Notes: a model not told the origin generated them from the letters alone. Positions 6,972 to 15,162 are shown, counted from the first letter of the stretch. The stretch: DNA of 64,000 bases from Pseudomonadota bacterium (GCA_016125375.1 WGLU01000001.1:186001-250000), one strand, 5' to 3'. Made by a program: numbers and translations.

Positions 6972-8261
6972 ATGACCGACAATCTCAAGACCCTGACCCA
7001 CGAAGAGGCCCTCGAGGGCTTCCGCGCGGTCACCCGTAACCGCACGCTGGAGCGTGTTGGCCACTTCGTCGAGGAACTCAAGGCCGCTGAGGCCTCCGGC
7101 GCGCCCAACGGTGCCTACCGGATCGTGGTTCCCGACAACGCCCATGGCGGCCGTGGTTTCGACCTCGCGTCCATCATGTTCAAGAACCGCTTCCTCTACC
7201 TGGAAGGCCCGGTGACGCAGGAAGCCGTGTGGGAGCTGCAGAAGCAGATCCACTACCTCTGCTCCTCGGCCGTTCTGTGGCAGAAGGGCAAGTTCGGCGT
7301 GCCGAAGACGGACGAAGTCGGCCGTGAGCGCATCCGCCGCATCACGATCTACATCGACTCGCCTGGCGGCTATGTCGACTGGGGCCTGGAGCTCCACGAC
7401 TTCATCCGCGAAGCCGAGGACATCACCCAGGAGCCGGTCGTCGTCATCATGAAGACGCAGGCTGCCTCGATGGGTTCGCTGCTCATGCAGTCGGGCACCA
7501 AGTTCATGCGGCTGGCGTTCCCGCGCTCGCTGATGATGATCCATGGTCTGTCCTACGGCAACCAGGGCAAGATCGAGCAGCACATGGACGGAGCCTCCGG
7601 CTCGGTCGTGCGCGCTGCCCAGCTCTACCAGATCTACGTCGAGAAGATGCTGGAGGCCCACATCGGCGCCGGCCGCCTGGTCGACAACGGTGACGGCACC
7701 CTGACCAACCCGGTCACGGGCTCCAAGGCCACCGTCGACGAGCGCAAGCGCGAGCTCCTGAAGTGGCTCAAGACCCACATGGAGAACCGCGACACCTTCC
7801 TGAAGGTGTCCGAGTGCCTCAAGCACGGCCTCATCGACTACGTCATCTTCAACGAAGACGAGCAGATGGCCTACTACGACCATGTCTACTGGTACCTCGG
7901 CCTGAAGGAACCGGCCCGCGAGGAAGCCACGCAGGAACTGCGCGGTCACTTCGACGAGGACGGCGTCTTCATCGGCGACTTCGTGTGGTCCAAGGAGCCC
8001 CTCATCAGCAAGGCGCTGGTCTTCATCGCCCAGCAGGCTGCCGGTAAGGACGAAAAGGCTGACAAGGCCCAGAAGCTGCTCGCCAAGAGCGTGGACGATC
8101 GTACGGCGTCCCTCAAGGCCATCCGTGCGTTGCAGGCCCGCAACCTGGCGAAGGCCATGGAGAAGGAAGCCGGCTACAGCTGGATTCTGGACGACCTGGT
8201 CGCCGACTACGCTGCGCAGTTGAAGAAGCACAACAGCGCTGACGGCCCGGCCATCAGCTAA
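6972..8261 (+). CDS. Enlarged ClpP-like serine peptidase
   Basis: A 429-residue protein whose middle (about residues 70-295) is a ClpP/crotonase-fold serine peptidase. The oxyanion strand is IYIDSPGGY, the nucleophile S166 lies in KTQAASMGSLL, the base H191 in RSLMMIHG, and D274 in NRDTFLKVSECLKHGLID aligns with the ClpP catalytic Asp. The triad is therefore complete. Unlike ClpP (212 residues at 14524), it has a ~70-residue N-terminal extension, a ~13-residue insert near residue 105, a ~35-residue insert before D274 and a ~135-residue Lys/Ala-rich C-terminal region. The ATG at 6972 follows GGAGG; a longer reading upstream has no support. Codons end in C or G far more than in neighbouring genes, which suggests high expression or transfer. 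It is a single gene with its own terminator. Whether it pairs with a Clp ATPase is unknown. Confidence 0.85.
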   Translation: MTDNLKTLTHEEALEGFRAVTRNRTLERVGHFVEELKAAEASGAPNGAYRIVVPDNAHGGRGFDLASIMFKNRFLYLEGPVTQEAVWELQKQIHYLCSSAVLWQKGKFGVPKTDEVGRERIRRITIYIDSPGGYVDWGLELHDFIREAEDITQEPVVVIMKTQAASMGSLLMQSGTKFMRLAFPRSLMMIHGLSYGNQGKIEQHMDGASGSVVRAAQLYQIYVEKMLEAHIGAGRLVDNGDGTLTNPVTGSKATVDERKRELLKWLKTHMENRDTFLKVSECLKHGLIDYVIFNEDEQMAYYDHVYWYLGLKEPAREEATQELRGHFDEDGVFIGDFVWSKEPLISKALVFIAQQAAGKDEKADKAQKLLAKSVDDRTASLKAIRALQARNLAKAMEKEAGYSWILDDLVADYAAQLKKHNSADGPAIS

Positions 8262-8270
8262 TCGAACGGA

Positions 8271-8302
8271 AGTGCCGCCCCTTGTGGGCGGCACTTTTTT
8301 TG
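8271..8302 (+). terminator. Rho-independent terminator of the ClpP-like gene
   Basis: AGTGCCGCCC-cttgt-GGGCGGCACT followed by a T run. Confidence 0.9.
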
Positions 8303-8338
8303 TGCAAACTAGACGGATAACAAATTCAAAAACTGGTT

Positions 8339-8563
8339 ATGCAAATGTTCTATAAAGCATTTTTACGGCACCCTGCCAGCGTTGGTAAGTCCTACGCAGG
8401 GCACCTCTGGGGCGCATGGCGCTATGGCTGGCAACTGCAAAAGGCAGCGTGCAGTGCCTTTGTGCATGGCCTGTTGCCTGCTGTTTGCGAAACAACAGCC
8501 AGCGATGCTGTCGAAAACCTTTACAAGAAAGGGCAGGCAAAAGATGCGCAGAAAAATACTTAG
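8339..8563 (+). CDS. DUF6356-like small protein
   Basis: A 74-residue protein (MFYKAFLRHPASVGKSYAGH... WRYGWQLQKAACSAFVHGLLPAV). The pattern of an F-x2-HP-x-SV-x-ESY-like start, a central hydrophobic segment and a VHGLLPA stretch is what I remember of the alphaproteobacterial DUF6356 family; the match is from memory. The function of that family is not known to me. Start is the ATG at 8339, or the ATG at 8345 two codons later. The 3' end overlaps the start of the next gene by 20 bp in a different frame, suggesting translational coupling. Confidence 0.65.
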   Translation: MQMFYKAFLRHPASVGKSYAGHLWGAWRYGWQLQKAACSAFVHGLLPAVCETTASDAVENLYKKGQAKDAQKNT

Positions 8564-8846
8564 CCTTTTTATCCCTGTGGTGCTGATGCTGCCAGTCGGT
8601 GCCCACGCAGTTTGTATTGAGCCTGATGCCAAGCCGCCTGTTTGTACGGAGCAGAAACCGGACAAGCGTTTCGAGACCGAGGAAGAGTTCACAAAATGCC
8701 GGGAAGAGGTGGATGCCTATACATCATCCCTGTCGGATTGGGTTGTGTGTGTGATGGGCGAGGCCAAGGACCGTGCTGCTGCGGCCTTTACGCAGTTCCG
8801 ATGCAAAACCCGTGCAGATACAGTGTGTTTTGACGAAAAACCCTAA
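8544..8846 (+). CDS. Small secreted six-cysteine protein
   Basis: A 100-residue protein with a clear signal peptide (KILSLFIPVVLMLPVGAHA, cleavage near residue 22). The mature part is ~78 residues with six Cys, consistent with disulfides in the periplasm. The ATG at 8544 is preceded by GGGCAGG. In-frame codons extend upstream to 8382 but would put the signal peptide in the middle, so they are rejected. No family recognised. The stop codon overlaps that of the convergent kinase gene by 2 bp. Confidence 0.65.
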   Translation: MRRKILSLFIPVVLMLPVGAHAVCIEPDAKPPVCTEQKPDKRFETEEEFTKCREEVDAYTSSLSDWVVCVMGEAKDRAAAAFTQFRCKTRADTVCFDEKP

Positions 8847-9724
8847 GGGTGCAGGGCGGCGAGGGCCTCCACCTCGTCAAGCGCGGGAATGCTGGCCATG
8901 GTGCCCAGACGCTGGACAGCCAGCGCAGATGCGGCGCGGGCAAATTTAAAGTGTTCGGCAAATTTGGCCTCCGGCTTGCGAAGGTATGAAAAGACGTACG
9001 CACCGTGGAAGATGTCCCCGGCACCTGTGGAATCGACCACTTTTCCCTTCTCCAGCGGAATTGCCGACATTTGTTGGAATTGGCCATCCTCAACAAAGAC
9101 GAGCCCTTTGTCGCCCAATGTGACGGCTGGTACTTTGACGCCTTTCTCGCTCAGCCAGTCCACCATTTGGCGGGGAGATAGGGAAAACTGCTCGCAAAAC
9201 CGCTCGGAAACAACCGCCACATCAATGTAGTCCAGCAGGTGCTCAATGTCCTGACGGCGGCTGCCGCCGTCAAGCGACGTCATAATACCTTTCTGACGGC
9301 AGAGGCGTGCGTAATGGATGGCTGCATCCATCTGGTGGCCGTCAAGGTGCAGGGCACGCAGGCCTGTGATGTCCAGTTGGGGGATGGCATCCAGATAATG
9401 CGTATCCCGGCAGCGCAGGATGGAGCGTTGGCCATTGTTCGGGATGACGAGTGAAAGCGCGGTACGGCCAACCTGACGTGGGTGCAAGGTGACGGGATGC
9501 TTTTCACAGACTGCCAGCGTGTAATCGCTCAGGGAGTCCTTGGCGACAGAGGTCAGAAGATCCGTCTGATGGCCAAGAATGGCATTGGTAAAAGCCGCGA
9601 TAACGGCATTGCCGCCCAGACCAAAGGCGTAATCGTCGGCAACGGCCTTTTCATCACCCGTGGGGATGTGGTCTGCAACGATTGTGACATCGATATAGGT
9701 ATGGCCGATAAACAGGGAATCCAT
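8843..9724 (-). CDS. PfkB-family carbohydrate kinase
   Basis: A 293-residue cytosolic kinase of the ribokinase/PfkB family, which phosphorylates a sugar or nucleoside hydroxyl with ATP. The N-terminal part has the substrate Gly-rich segment FGLGGNAVIAA (PfkB signature 1 region). The C-terminal signature 2 is VDSTGAGDIFHGAYV, with catalytic Asp D237. The exact substrate is not clear. The gene is divergent from a nucleoside deoxyribosyltransferase, which makes ribose, deoxyribose or a nucleoside plausible. ATG at 9724, with AAAGG upstream. The gene ends tail-to-tail with 8544-8846. Confidence 0.88.
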   Translation of the reverse strand: MDSLFIGHTYIDVTIVADHIPTGDEKAVADDYAFGLGGNAVIAAFTNAILGHQTDLLTSVAKDSLSDYTLAVCEKHPVTLHPRQVGRTALSLVIPNNGQRSILRCRDTHYLDAIPQLDITGLRALHLDGHQMDAAIHYARLCRQKGIMTSLDGGSRRQDIEHLLDYIDVAVVSERFCEQFSLSPRQMVDWLSEKGVKVPAVTLGDKGLVFVEDGQFQQMSAIPLEKGKVVDSTGAGDIFHGAYVFSYLRKPEAKFAEHFKFARAASALAVQRLGTMASIPALDEVEALAALHP

Positions 9725-9737
9725 CTTGTGCCTTTGG

Positions 9738-9769
9738 TTATTTTGCCCAACAGCTTTTTATTTTGCCCA
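9738..9769 (+). repeat. Two 12-bp direct repeats at 20-bp period
   Basis: TTATTTTGCCCA occurs exactly at 9738-9749 and 9758-9769, in the 94-bp divergent region between the PfkB kinase and the deoxyribosyltransferase. A period of about two helical turns on one DNA face is typical of a regulator binding site. Confidence 0.6.
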
Positions 9770-9818
9770 TTTGTGCGGTACATTCAAGAAGGAGTTTCCA
9801 CAAAAAGGATTTACACCC

Positions 9819-10406
9819 ATGACAGGACGCGCACCCCGTATCTATTTGGCCGGCCCGGATATCTTCCGTGAGGATGCTGCCGAGTTTGCCAACTGGCAAA
9901 AAGCAGTCTGCCGGGATTACGGGCTTGAACCGCTTCACCCGATGGATAACAACTTCAAGCCGGATTTTAAATCGCTCGACGGCGCACGGGATATTTACCA
10001 CGCCGACGTTGGCCAGATGCTCCGGTGTGATGTCATTTGCGCGAATATGGGCATGTTTCGGGGGCCGGAACCCGACAGCGGCACATGCTTCGAAGTGGGT
10101 TTTATTGCAGGCCTGAATGCCGCACGCGAACGCTTTGGTGCTCAGGTACCGTTCCGTCCCTTGTACGGTTATGTTGAAGAAGCACCTACATACCCGGAAG
10201 CCATCCGCATGTGCGGACTGGAAGACCCGGAGAATCCCGGTTATGACGTACAGGGCTGCCATATCACGCCGTGGGAGGTGTTGACGGTGAACCTGATGAT
10301 GGAAATCCCCATGCATGAAACAGGCGCCTTTATTACAACCGGTTTTGAAGATTGTATCGCCCAGATTGCCGCCGACTGGAAGGCCGGCAAGTTTACGGTG
10401 GCTTAA
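9819..10406 (+). CDS. Nucleoside 2-deoxyribosyltransferase
   Basis: A 195-residue enzyme that moves the deoxyribose of a deoxynucleoside to another base, or hydrolyses related nucleotides. Motifs are IYLAGPDIF (phosphate/sugar loop, residues 8-16) and EPDSGTCFEVGF, with the family DSGT at 86-89 and the likely nucleophile E92. The ATG at 9819 has AAGGA upstream; a longer in-frame reading overlaps the divergent promoter region and is not used. Four bases separate it from the phosphatase gene at 10410, so the two are probably co-transcribed. It likely acts in nucleoside salvage together with the divergent PfkB kinase. Confidence 0.88.
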   Translation: MTGRAPRIYLAGPDIFREDAAEFANWQKAVCRDYGLEPLHPMDNNFKPDFKSLDGARDIYHADVGQMLRCDVICANMGMFRGPEPDSGTCFEVGFIAGLNAARERFGAQVPFRPLYGYVEEAPTYPEAIRMCGLEDPENPGYDVQGCHITPWEVLTVNLMMEIPMHETGAFITTGFEDCIAQIAADWKAGKFTVA

Positions 10407-10409
10407 GCT

Positions 10410-10949
10410 ATGGCGCTGAAAGCCATTATTTTTGACCGCGACGGTACGCTGAACGAAGAAGGGCCGACGGAAGGCGGTTATGTGACCAGGCCCGGTGACC
10501 TTGTCCTTATCGACGGTGTTGCCGACGTATTGCGCGATCTGCGTGGGCGCGGAATAAAGCCATTCGTCTACACACAACAGTCCTGCGTGGGGAAAGGTCT
10601 CTTGGATGAACAGGGACTTGCAGCCATCCACGCACGCATGCAGGACCTGTTGGGCAAGGATGCCCGGATAGAGGCGTTCTATTACTGTCCACATGTGGCA
10701 GCGGACCGCTGTATGTGCCGCAAGCCCATGCCCGGTATGTTGTTCCGCCTTATGACTGACCACAAACTGCGCGGGGATGAGGTGGTTGTTATCGGTGACA
10801 GCCTGCGTGACGGTCAGGCCGCACACGCACTGGGACTGCGGTTTGCCTATGTGCGTACCGGTAAGGGGAAGGTGCTGGAGCAAAGCGCGGAAGCACCGGA
10901 TGTGCCGTTTTACGATACGCTCGCCGAGGCGGTAAAAAGCTTCCTTTAA
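10410..10949 (+). CDS. HAD-IIIA hydrolase, GmhB/histidinol-phosphatase type
   Basis: A 179-residue phosphatase. HAD motif I is FDRDGTLN (D9, D11), motif II TQQS, the motif III lysine is in CRKPMPG, and motif IV is VVVIGDSLRDG. The zinc-binding loop CPHVAADRCMC is the mark of the GmhB/HisB-N subgroup, which dephosphorylates D-glycero-manno-heptose bisphosphate or histidinol phosphate. There is no heptose or histidine gene nearby; its partner is a deoxyribosyltransferase, so the substrate is open. Confidence 0.85.
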   Translation: MALKAIIFDRDGTLNEEGPTEGGYVTRPGDLVLIDGVADVLRDLRGRGIKPFVYTQQSCVGKGLLDEQGLAAIHARMQDLLGKDARIEAFYYCPHVAADRCMCRKPMPGMLFRLMTDHKLRGDEVVVIGDSLRDGQAAHALGLRFAYVRTGKGKVLEQSAEAPDVPFYDTLAEAVKSFL

Positions 10950-10966
10950 ATGGTTTAAAAATCTCC

Positions 10967-10995
10967 TTGAAAAGAGGGGGCGTTGTGCGTATGTT
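10967..10995 (+). promoter_or_regulatory. Promoter of the tRNA-Arg/His/Leu cluster
   Basis: TTGAAA, 17 bp, TATGTT. The expected start point is ~45 bp upstream of tRNA-Arg, and a terminator follows tRNA-Leu. Confidence 0.6.
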
Positions 10996-11051
10996 GTGGG
11001 TCGCAGCAGCGCGGGTGGATACCCGTATGTGTGCACCAGGCAAAGCGCGTT

Positions 11052-11128
11052 GCGCCCGTAGCTCAGTTGGATAGAGCACCTGCCTTCTAAGCAGGCGGTC
11101 GCGCGTTCGAATCGTGCCGGGCGCGCCA
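11052..11128 (+). tRNA. tRNA-Arg(TCT)
   Basis: A 77-nt cloverleaf. Acceptor GCGCCCG/CGGGCGC, discriminator G and encoded CCA. The anticodon loop CTTCTAA gives TCT. Confidence 0.96.
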
Positions 11129-11156
11129 GCGTTGTTGCGAACCGTAGCCGTGTTAT

Positions 11157-11233
11157 GGCGGATGTAGCTCAGTTGGTAGAGCACATGGTTGTGGTCCATG
11201 TGGTCGTGGGTTCGAGTCCCATCATTCGCCCCA
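11157..11233 (+). tRNA. tRNA-His(GTG)
   Basis: Cloverleaf with anticodon GTG, acceptor GCGGATG/CATTCGC and encoded CCA. Coordinates include the encoded G-1 at 11157 opposite discriminator C73, the identity mark of tRNA-His. Confidence 0.96.
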
Positions 11234-11287
11234 TCGGTTTACGGCAGCTCAAAGGATTCTTTCCAGTCTGTTCCCCCTGTTTTCTAT

Positions 11288-11372
11288 GCGGATGTGGCGG
11301 AATTGGCAGACGCACTGGATTTAGGTTCCAGCGGGGTAACCCGTGGGGGTTCAAGTCCCTCCATCCGCACCA
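11288..11372 (+). tRNA. tRNA-Leu(TAG)
   Basis: An 85-nt class II tRNA with a long variable arm. Acceptor GCGGATG/CATCCGC, anticodon TAG, CCA encoded. Confidence 0.96.
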
Positions 11373-11378
11373 TAGAAA

Positions 11379-11404
11379 AGACCCGCTTGGCGGGTCCTTT
11401 TTTA
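11379..11404 (+). terminator. Terminator of the tRNA cluster
   Basis: GACCCGC-ttg-GCGGGTC followed by CTTTTTTT, directly after tRNA-Leu. Confidence 0.88.
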
Positions 11405-11423
11405 TAACAGTACTAAAGATAAA

Positions 11424-11454
11424 GAAAAACCCCCGCAGCTTGCGCTGCGGGGGC
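11424..11454 (-). terminator. Terminator of the SPFH gene
   Basis: On the minus strand CCCCCGCAGC-gcaa-GCTGCGGGGG is followed by TTTTTC. Confidence 0.88.
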
Positions 11455-11477
11455 TGCCTTACGGCACGCTTGGGGGG

Positions 11478-12437
11478 TTACTTGCCCGCCGGGACGGAGA
11501 TACCCGCATTACCGCCGGTGACGACGGTGATGTTGGGGTTACCCGCCTTGACGGCCGATTCGAACGCTTCCGCATTCGTCTTGGCCGCATTGGCGTTGAT
11601 GATGGCGACCATGTCCGCAATGGACACGTCCTTGGGCAGGGCGCCCATCATCTTGGCGATACCCAGACCTTCGTTTTCCTGACGCAACGCCGCCTGCTGG
11701 GCGATGTCGGTCAGGGTCTTCTGGCGACGCAGTTCGACGTCGGCAGCCTTTTCTTCGGCGATGGCGTTCAGAACGCGCTCGTTCGCAGGTTCGAACTTAC
11801 GCACCTGAGCGTTCGGGAAGATGAAGGCGGCTTTCGCCTCTTCCGCGGTGAAGCCGGCATTGATCAGGTCGGCGCTCACGATACGGAGGAGGTTGGCCGG
11901 AATGTCGGCAGCCAACTTGCCACGCCCTTCTTCGCTGGTGGCCTGCTCCCAGTTCTGGGAAGAGACCGCGTCACGAATAGCGGAACGTGCCGAGTTGTTG
12001 AGCATGGTCACGTATTCGGTGCCATACTTCTGCTTGATCTTCCAGGCCATCTGCGGCTGCAGGATGTAGGGGACAGTCACGTCCGCCACCATCCGGATCT
12101 TATCCGCAGAAAGCGCTTCCGCCGTGGTCTGCCCCGTGAAGGAGAAGTCCTGACGACGGGTCTCCATCTCCGTGGTGTTGACCATCGGGTTGATGAAGTG
12201 CAGACCTTCGCTGTAGTAGCCGGACTGCTGCTCGCCGAACCAGTCGGTGACGACCACGCGGCCGGAGTTCACCTGGGTGGCCGACGAGAAGATGGCGATA
12301 CCCAGTCCGACAACGGTCAGAGCGATCTGGCCGTACATACGGAAGGGCAAGTCGCCACTTTCCTTGTTGCCTTTCGGCAGGAGGAACGACGCGCCGAACA
12401 GCGCCAGAATGATGACAACGAAAACGATGAAGCCCAT
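11478..12437 (-). CDS. SPFH/prohibitin-family membrane protein
   Basis: A 319-residue protein. One or two hydrophobic segments lie in the first ~57 residues (VFVVIILALFGASFLL; IALTVVGLGIAIFSSA). They are followed by a prohibitin-type SPFH domain (about 60-230) and an Ala/Glu-rich coiled-coil region, consistent with ring-forming scaffolds at the inner membrane. The start ATG at 12437 has a perfect AGGAGG seven bases upstream. Codons are more G/C-ending than in the neighbours, as in the ClpP-like gene at 6972. In other bacteria SPFH proteins such as HflK/HflC or QmcA associate with FtsH; a link to FtsH here is only an analogy. Confidence 0.85.
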   Translation of the reverse strand: MGFIVFVVIILALFGASFLLPKGNKESGDLPFRMYGQIALTVVGLGIAIFSSATQVNSGRVVVTDWFGEQQSGYYSEGLHFINPMVNTTEMETRRQDFSFTGQTTAEALSADKIRMVADVTVPYILQPQMAWKIKQKYGTEYVTMLNNSARSAIRDAVSSQNWEQATSEEGRGKLAADIPANLLRIVSADLINAGFTAEEAKAAFIFPNAQVRKFEPANERVLNAIAEEKAADVELRRQKTLTDIAQQAALRQENEGLGIAKMMGALPKDVSIADMVAIINANAAKTNAEAFESAVKAGNPNITVVTGGNAGISVPAGK

Positions 12438-12602
12438 GGCTTCCTCCTATGGTCAGTGGTGGATGAGAGTTACTGTGGTTGGTAACTGCGCAATGGCGTC
12501 GTCTGGCCCGCGAATGCGGACACGAACGTGAAAAGAAAAACAGATGAGCCTATTGCGTATCTGCTTATAGAGGGAGCCGTTAGAGAGTTTCTGACGTATT
12601 GT

Positions 12603-12965
12603 TTAATCAAGACGTTGCTGGCAGCGCACGTTTTTACTCATGGGGTCCGGTTGCCAGTAAACCTCGTTACCTTTGCCGCGCAAGGTGGATACGCCGTTGC
12701 TGTACTTGAAGCCGGAGGCGCTTACTTGTATGGGCAGGTTGATCAGACCATCGACATTATCAAAGGGAACAGCCTTTGGTCCCGCGATGGTCACGTAATC
12801 CATCTCGCCGCTCACATAGGCAACCTTGAGTACGCTGCCGTTGGTGCAGCTATAAGTAACGTGTGGCGCATTGCGGTTATCGGCATACTTTCCGCAGGGG
12901 CACATCGTTGTCGTACAGGCGCTGAGCAAAAGCAGGGCAGGGGCGGCAAAAAAGGCGCGGTTCAT
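12603..12965 (-). CDS. MliC-like lipoprotein
   Basis: A 120-residue lipoprotein: signal peptide with lipobox LLSAC (Cys at about 16), then a domain VTYSCTNGSVLKVAYV...GFKYSNGVSTLRGKGNEVYW. This fits the membrane-bound inhibitor of C-type lysozyme (MliC/PliC) family, including its SxxG-like and YxCxxG patterns. It probably protects the cell wall from lysozyme. I chose the ATG at 12965 (GGATATCC upstream) over 12977. It lies upstream of the SPFH gene on the same strand, with a 165-bp gap, and is divergent from tig. Confidence 0.72.
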   Translation of the reverse strand: MNRAFFAAPALLLLSACTTTMCPCGKYADNRNAPHVTYSCTNGSVLKVAYVSGEMDYVTIAGPKAVPFDNVDGLINLPIQVSASGFKYSNGVSTLRGKGNEVYWQPDPMSKNVRCQQRLD

Positions 12966-13099
12966 AAGGATATCCATTTGTTTTTATAGGTCCACATCAG
13001 GTTACCTGCCTTGCGCAGGTCATGCAACTGCCATGGCTGAATGTACAAAAAAGCCAGCAAATACGGGCTTTCGTATACAATAATTCGTGTTGTCTTTGT

Positions 13100-13127
13100 T
13101 TGCATTGGGCGGATTTGCTGCTATTAT
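13100..13127 (+). promoter_or_regulatory. Candidate tig promoter
   Basis: TTGCAT, 16 bp, TATTAT, about 60 bp upstream of the trigger factor start. Confidence 0.45.
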
Positions 13128-13184
13128 CGCAGCTCATGGATTCTATCAAGTAACGCTAATAATTACGTATTAAGGACATCTCTT

Positions 13185-14501
13185 ATGCAGATTGTTGTTC
13201 AGAAAAAAGGTGATTTGGGCCGCGAAATGGTGGTCACCATCCCCGCTTCGGAAGTAGAAAAAATGATGACCGAGCGTCTGGAAGAAGTGCGTGTTAACGT
13301 CAGTTTGCCAGGCTTCCGTCCGGGCAAAGCGCCGTTGGAAGTTGTCCGCAAGCGTTACGCCGAGAAGGTTGGTATGGACGTGCAGCGCGACCTGATTGCC
13401 GAGACCATGCCTAAAGCTTTTGATAAAGAAAATGTACGTCCTGCCGGCCAGCCGAATGTAAACTTTGGGACGCTGTCTGAAGGTAAGGATTATCAGTACA
13501 CCATCGCTTTCGACATTATGCCGGAAGTGGCGCCCAAGAAATACGAAGGGTTGAAGCTCGTTCGTCATACCACAACGGTTGATGACAAACTGGTGGAAAA
13601 GTCCATTAAGGAACTGGCCAAAACACGCCGCATGTTCAAAAAAGTCGACGGTGCTGCCAAAAAGGGTAATATCACCAAAATTACAGCCAAGGGATTTGGT
13701 AAAGATGGCAAAGCCATCCCAGGCGCAGAAGTGACCGAGTTTCCGCTGGAACTGGGTTCAGGTCAGTTTATTCCGGGTTTTGAAGACGGGCTGATTGGCA
13801 AGAAAGCGGGCGACAAGGCAACGCTTGAGCTGACTTTCCCGAAAGATTATCACGCCAAGGAACTGCAAGGTGTTAAAGCCAAGTTTGAAGTTGATGTGCT
13901 GGAAGTGCAGTCTGCCGAAGAACCGAAGCTGGATGATGAGTTTGCAAAATCGCTGGGTCTGACCGATCTGGCTGACCTGAAAGCCAAACTGAAAGAACGT
14001 CTGGAAGCGGATGTGGCAACTGCCAGCGAACAACGCCTCAAGCGCGAATTGTTTGATTCCCTGGACAAGGACAATCAGTTCGAAATCCCCGAGAGCATGC
14101 TGAAAGCAGAGTTTGAAACTATCTGGCGTGCCCTGATGGAAGACATGCACCGCCGTGGTGTGACCTTTGGCATGATGGGCAAGACAGAAGACGAAGTCCG
14201 CGCCGAACATCGTGAACTGGCCGCACGCCGTGTGCGTTTGGGTCTGCTGCTGGCAGAGATTGGCCGCAAGCATGGTGTTGAGGTGAAAGAGGACGAAGTT
14301 GCTGCTGAGATCGAGAAGATTGCCTCTGCTTACGGCCCGAGCGCCGATAAAGTGCGTCAATACTTCAAACAGCCGCAGGCCCGTAACGAAATTATTGGCC
14401 CGCTGTACGAGAAGAAAGTTTGCGACTGGATTCTGTCCACCGGTAAACTGACTGATAAGACAATTGATGCTGACGAACTGTTGGCTGAGATTGCTGGCTA
14501 A
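13185..14501 (+). CDS. tig: Trigger factor
   Basis: A 438-residue ribosome-bound chaperone and peptidyl-prolyl isomerase that meets nascent chains at the exit tunnel. The N-terminal ribosome-binding domain holds the loop GFRPGKAP (about 43-50). The FKBP-type domain is around 150-240 (GQFIPGFEDGLIGKKAGD), and the helical C-terminal substrate domain follows. The ATG at 13185 has AAGGA upstream; an upstream in-frame reading to 13041 is not supported. It heads the tig-clpP-clpX-lon block, which puts folding and degradation of new proteins together. The C-terminus is shorter in acidic tail than some relatives, but the length is normal. Confidence 0.96.
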   Translation: MQIVVQKKGDLGREMVVTIPASEVEKMMTERLEEVRVNVSLPGFRPGKAPLEVVRKRYAEKVGMDVQRDLIAETMPKAFDKENVRPAGQPNVNFGTLSEGKDYQYTIAFDIMPEVAPKKYEGLKLVRHTTTVDDKLVEKSIKELAKTRRMFKKVDGAAKKGNITKITAKGFGKDGKAIPGAEVTEFPLELGSGQFIPGFEDGLIGKKAGDKATLELTFPKDYHAKELQGVKAKFEVDVLEVQSAEEPKLDDEFAKSLGLTDLADLKAKLKERLEADVATASEQRLKRELFDSLDKDNQFEIPESMLKAEFETIWRALMEDMHRRGVTFGMMGKTEDEVRAEHRELAARRVRLGLLLAEIGRKHGVEVKEDEVAAEIEKIASAYGPSADKVRQYFKQPQARNEIIGPLYEKKVCDWILSTGKLTDKTIDADELLAEIAG

Positions 14502-14523
14502 CCGTTAAAATCAGGGGTTCGTT

Positions 14524-15162
14524 ATGGATAACACAACAAAAAACACCATTCTGAACAATTTGGTCCCCATGGTTGTGGAGCAATCCCCCCGTGGCGAGCG
14601 TGCGTATGATATTTACTCCCGCTTGCTGAAGGAGCGGATTATCTTCCTGACGGGCCCCGTTCATGACGATATGGCAAACCTAATCGTCGCACAGCTGCTG
14701 TTCCTGGAGTCGGAGAATCCTGACAAGGATATCTCCATTTACATCAACTCTCCCGGCGGTTCTGTAACGGCTGGCATGGCTATCTACGATACGATGCAGT
14801 TCATCCGCCCGGATGTCAGCACCATTTGTATCGGTCAGGCTGCAAGCATGGGCGCGTTTCTGTTGGCAGCAGGGACAAAGGGCAAGCGCTACGCGCTGGC
14901 AAATGCACGTGTGATGATTCACCAGCCTTTGGGTGGTTTCCAAGGTCAGGCAAGCGACATTGAGATCCATGCCAAAGAAATCCTGCAATTGAAAGAGCGC
15001 CTGAATAAAATGCTGGCCCACCACACGGGCAAGCCGCTGGCGACTATCAGCAAGGATACCGACCGTGATTACTTCATGGACGCCGATACCGCCAAGAAAT
15101 ACGGTATTGTGGATACTGTTCTGGTGGAACGCCCGGAAGCCAAAAAGGGCTCGGCTAAATAG
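14524..15162 (+). CDS. clpP: ATP-dependent Clp protease proteolytic subunit
   Basis: A 212-residue serine peptidase that forms the tetradecameric degradation chamber for ClpX or ClpA. Catalytic triad: S108 in [10 protein letters not shown]133 in [10 protein letters not shown] and D182 in RDYFMDA. A short propeptide is likely at the N-terminus. It lies 22 bp after tig and 137 bp before clpX. Length and motifs are standard, in contrast to the enlarged ClpP-like protein at 6972. Confidence 0.97.
   Translation: MDNTTKNTILNNLVPMVVEQSPRGERAYDIYSRLLKERIIFLTGPVHDDMANLIVAQLLFLESENPDKDISIYINSPGGSVTAGMAIYDTMQFIRPDVSTICIGQAASMGAFLLAAGTKGKRYALANARVMIHQPLGGFQGQASDIEIHAKEILQLKERLNKMLAHHTGKPLATISKDTDRDYFMDADTAKKYGIVDTVLVERPEAKKGSAK

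Noticed and set aside
6933-8294. 453-codon open frame antisense to the ClpP-like gene
   Set aside because: Long only because the sense gene uses G/C-ending codons; the sense strand has the motifs, ribosome site and terminator.
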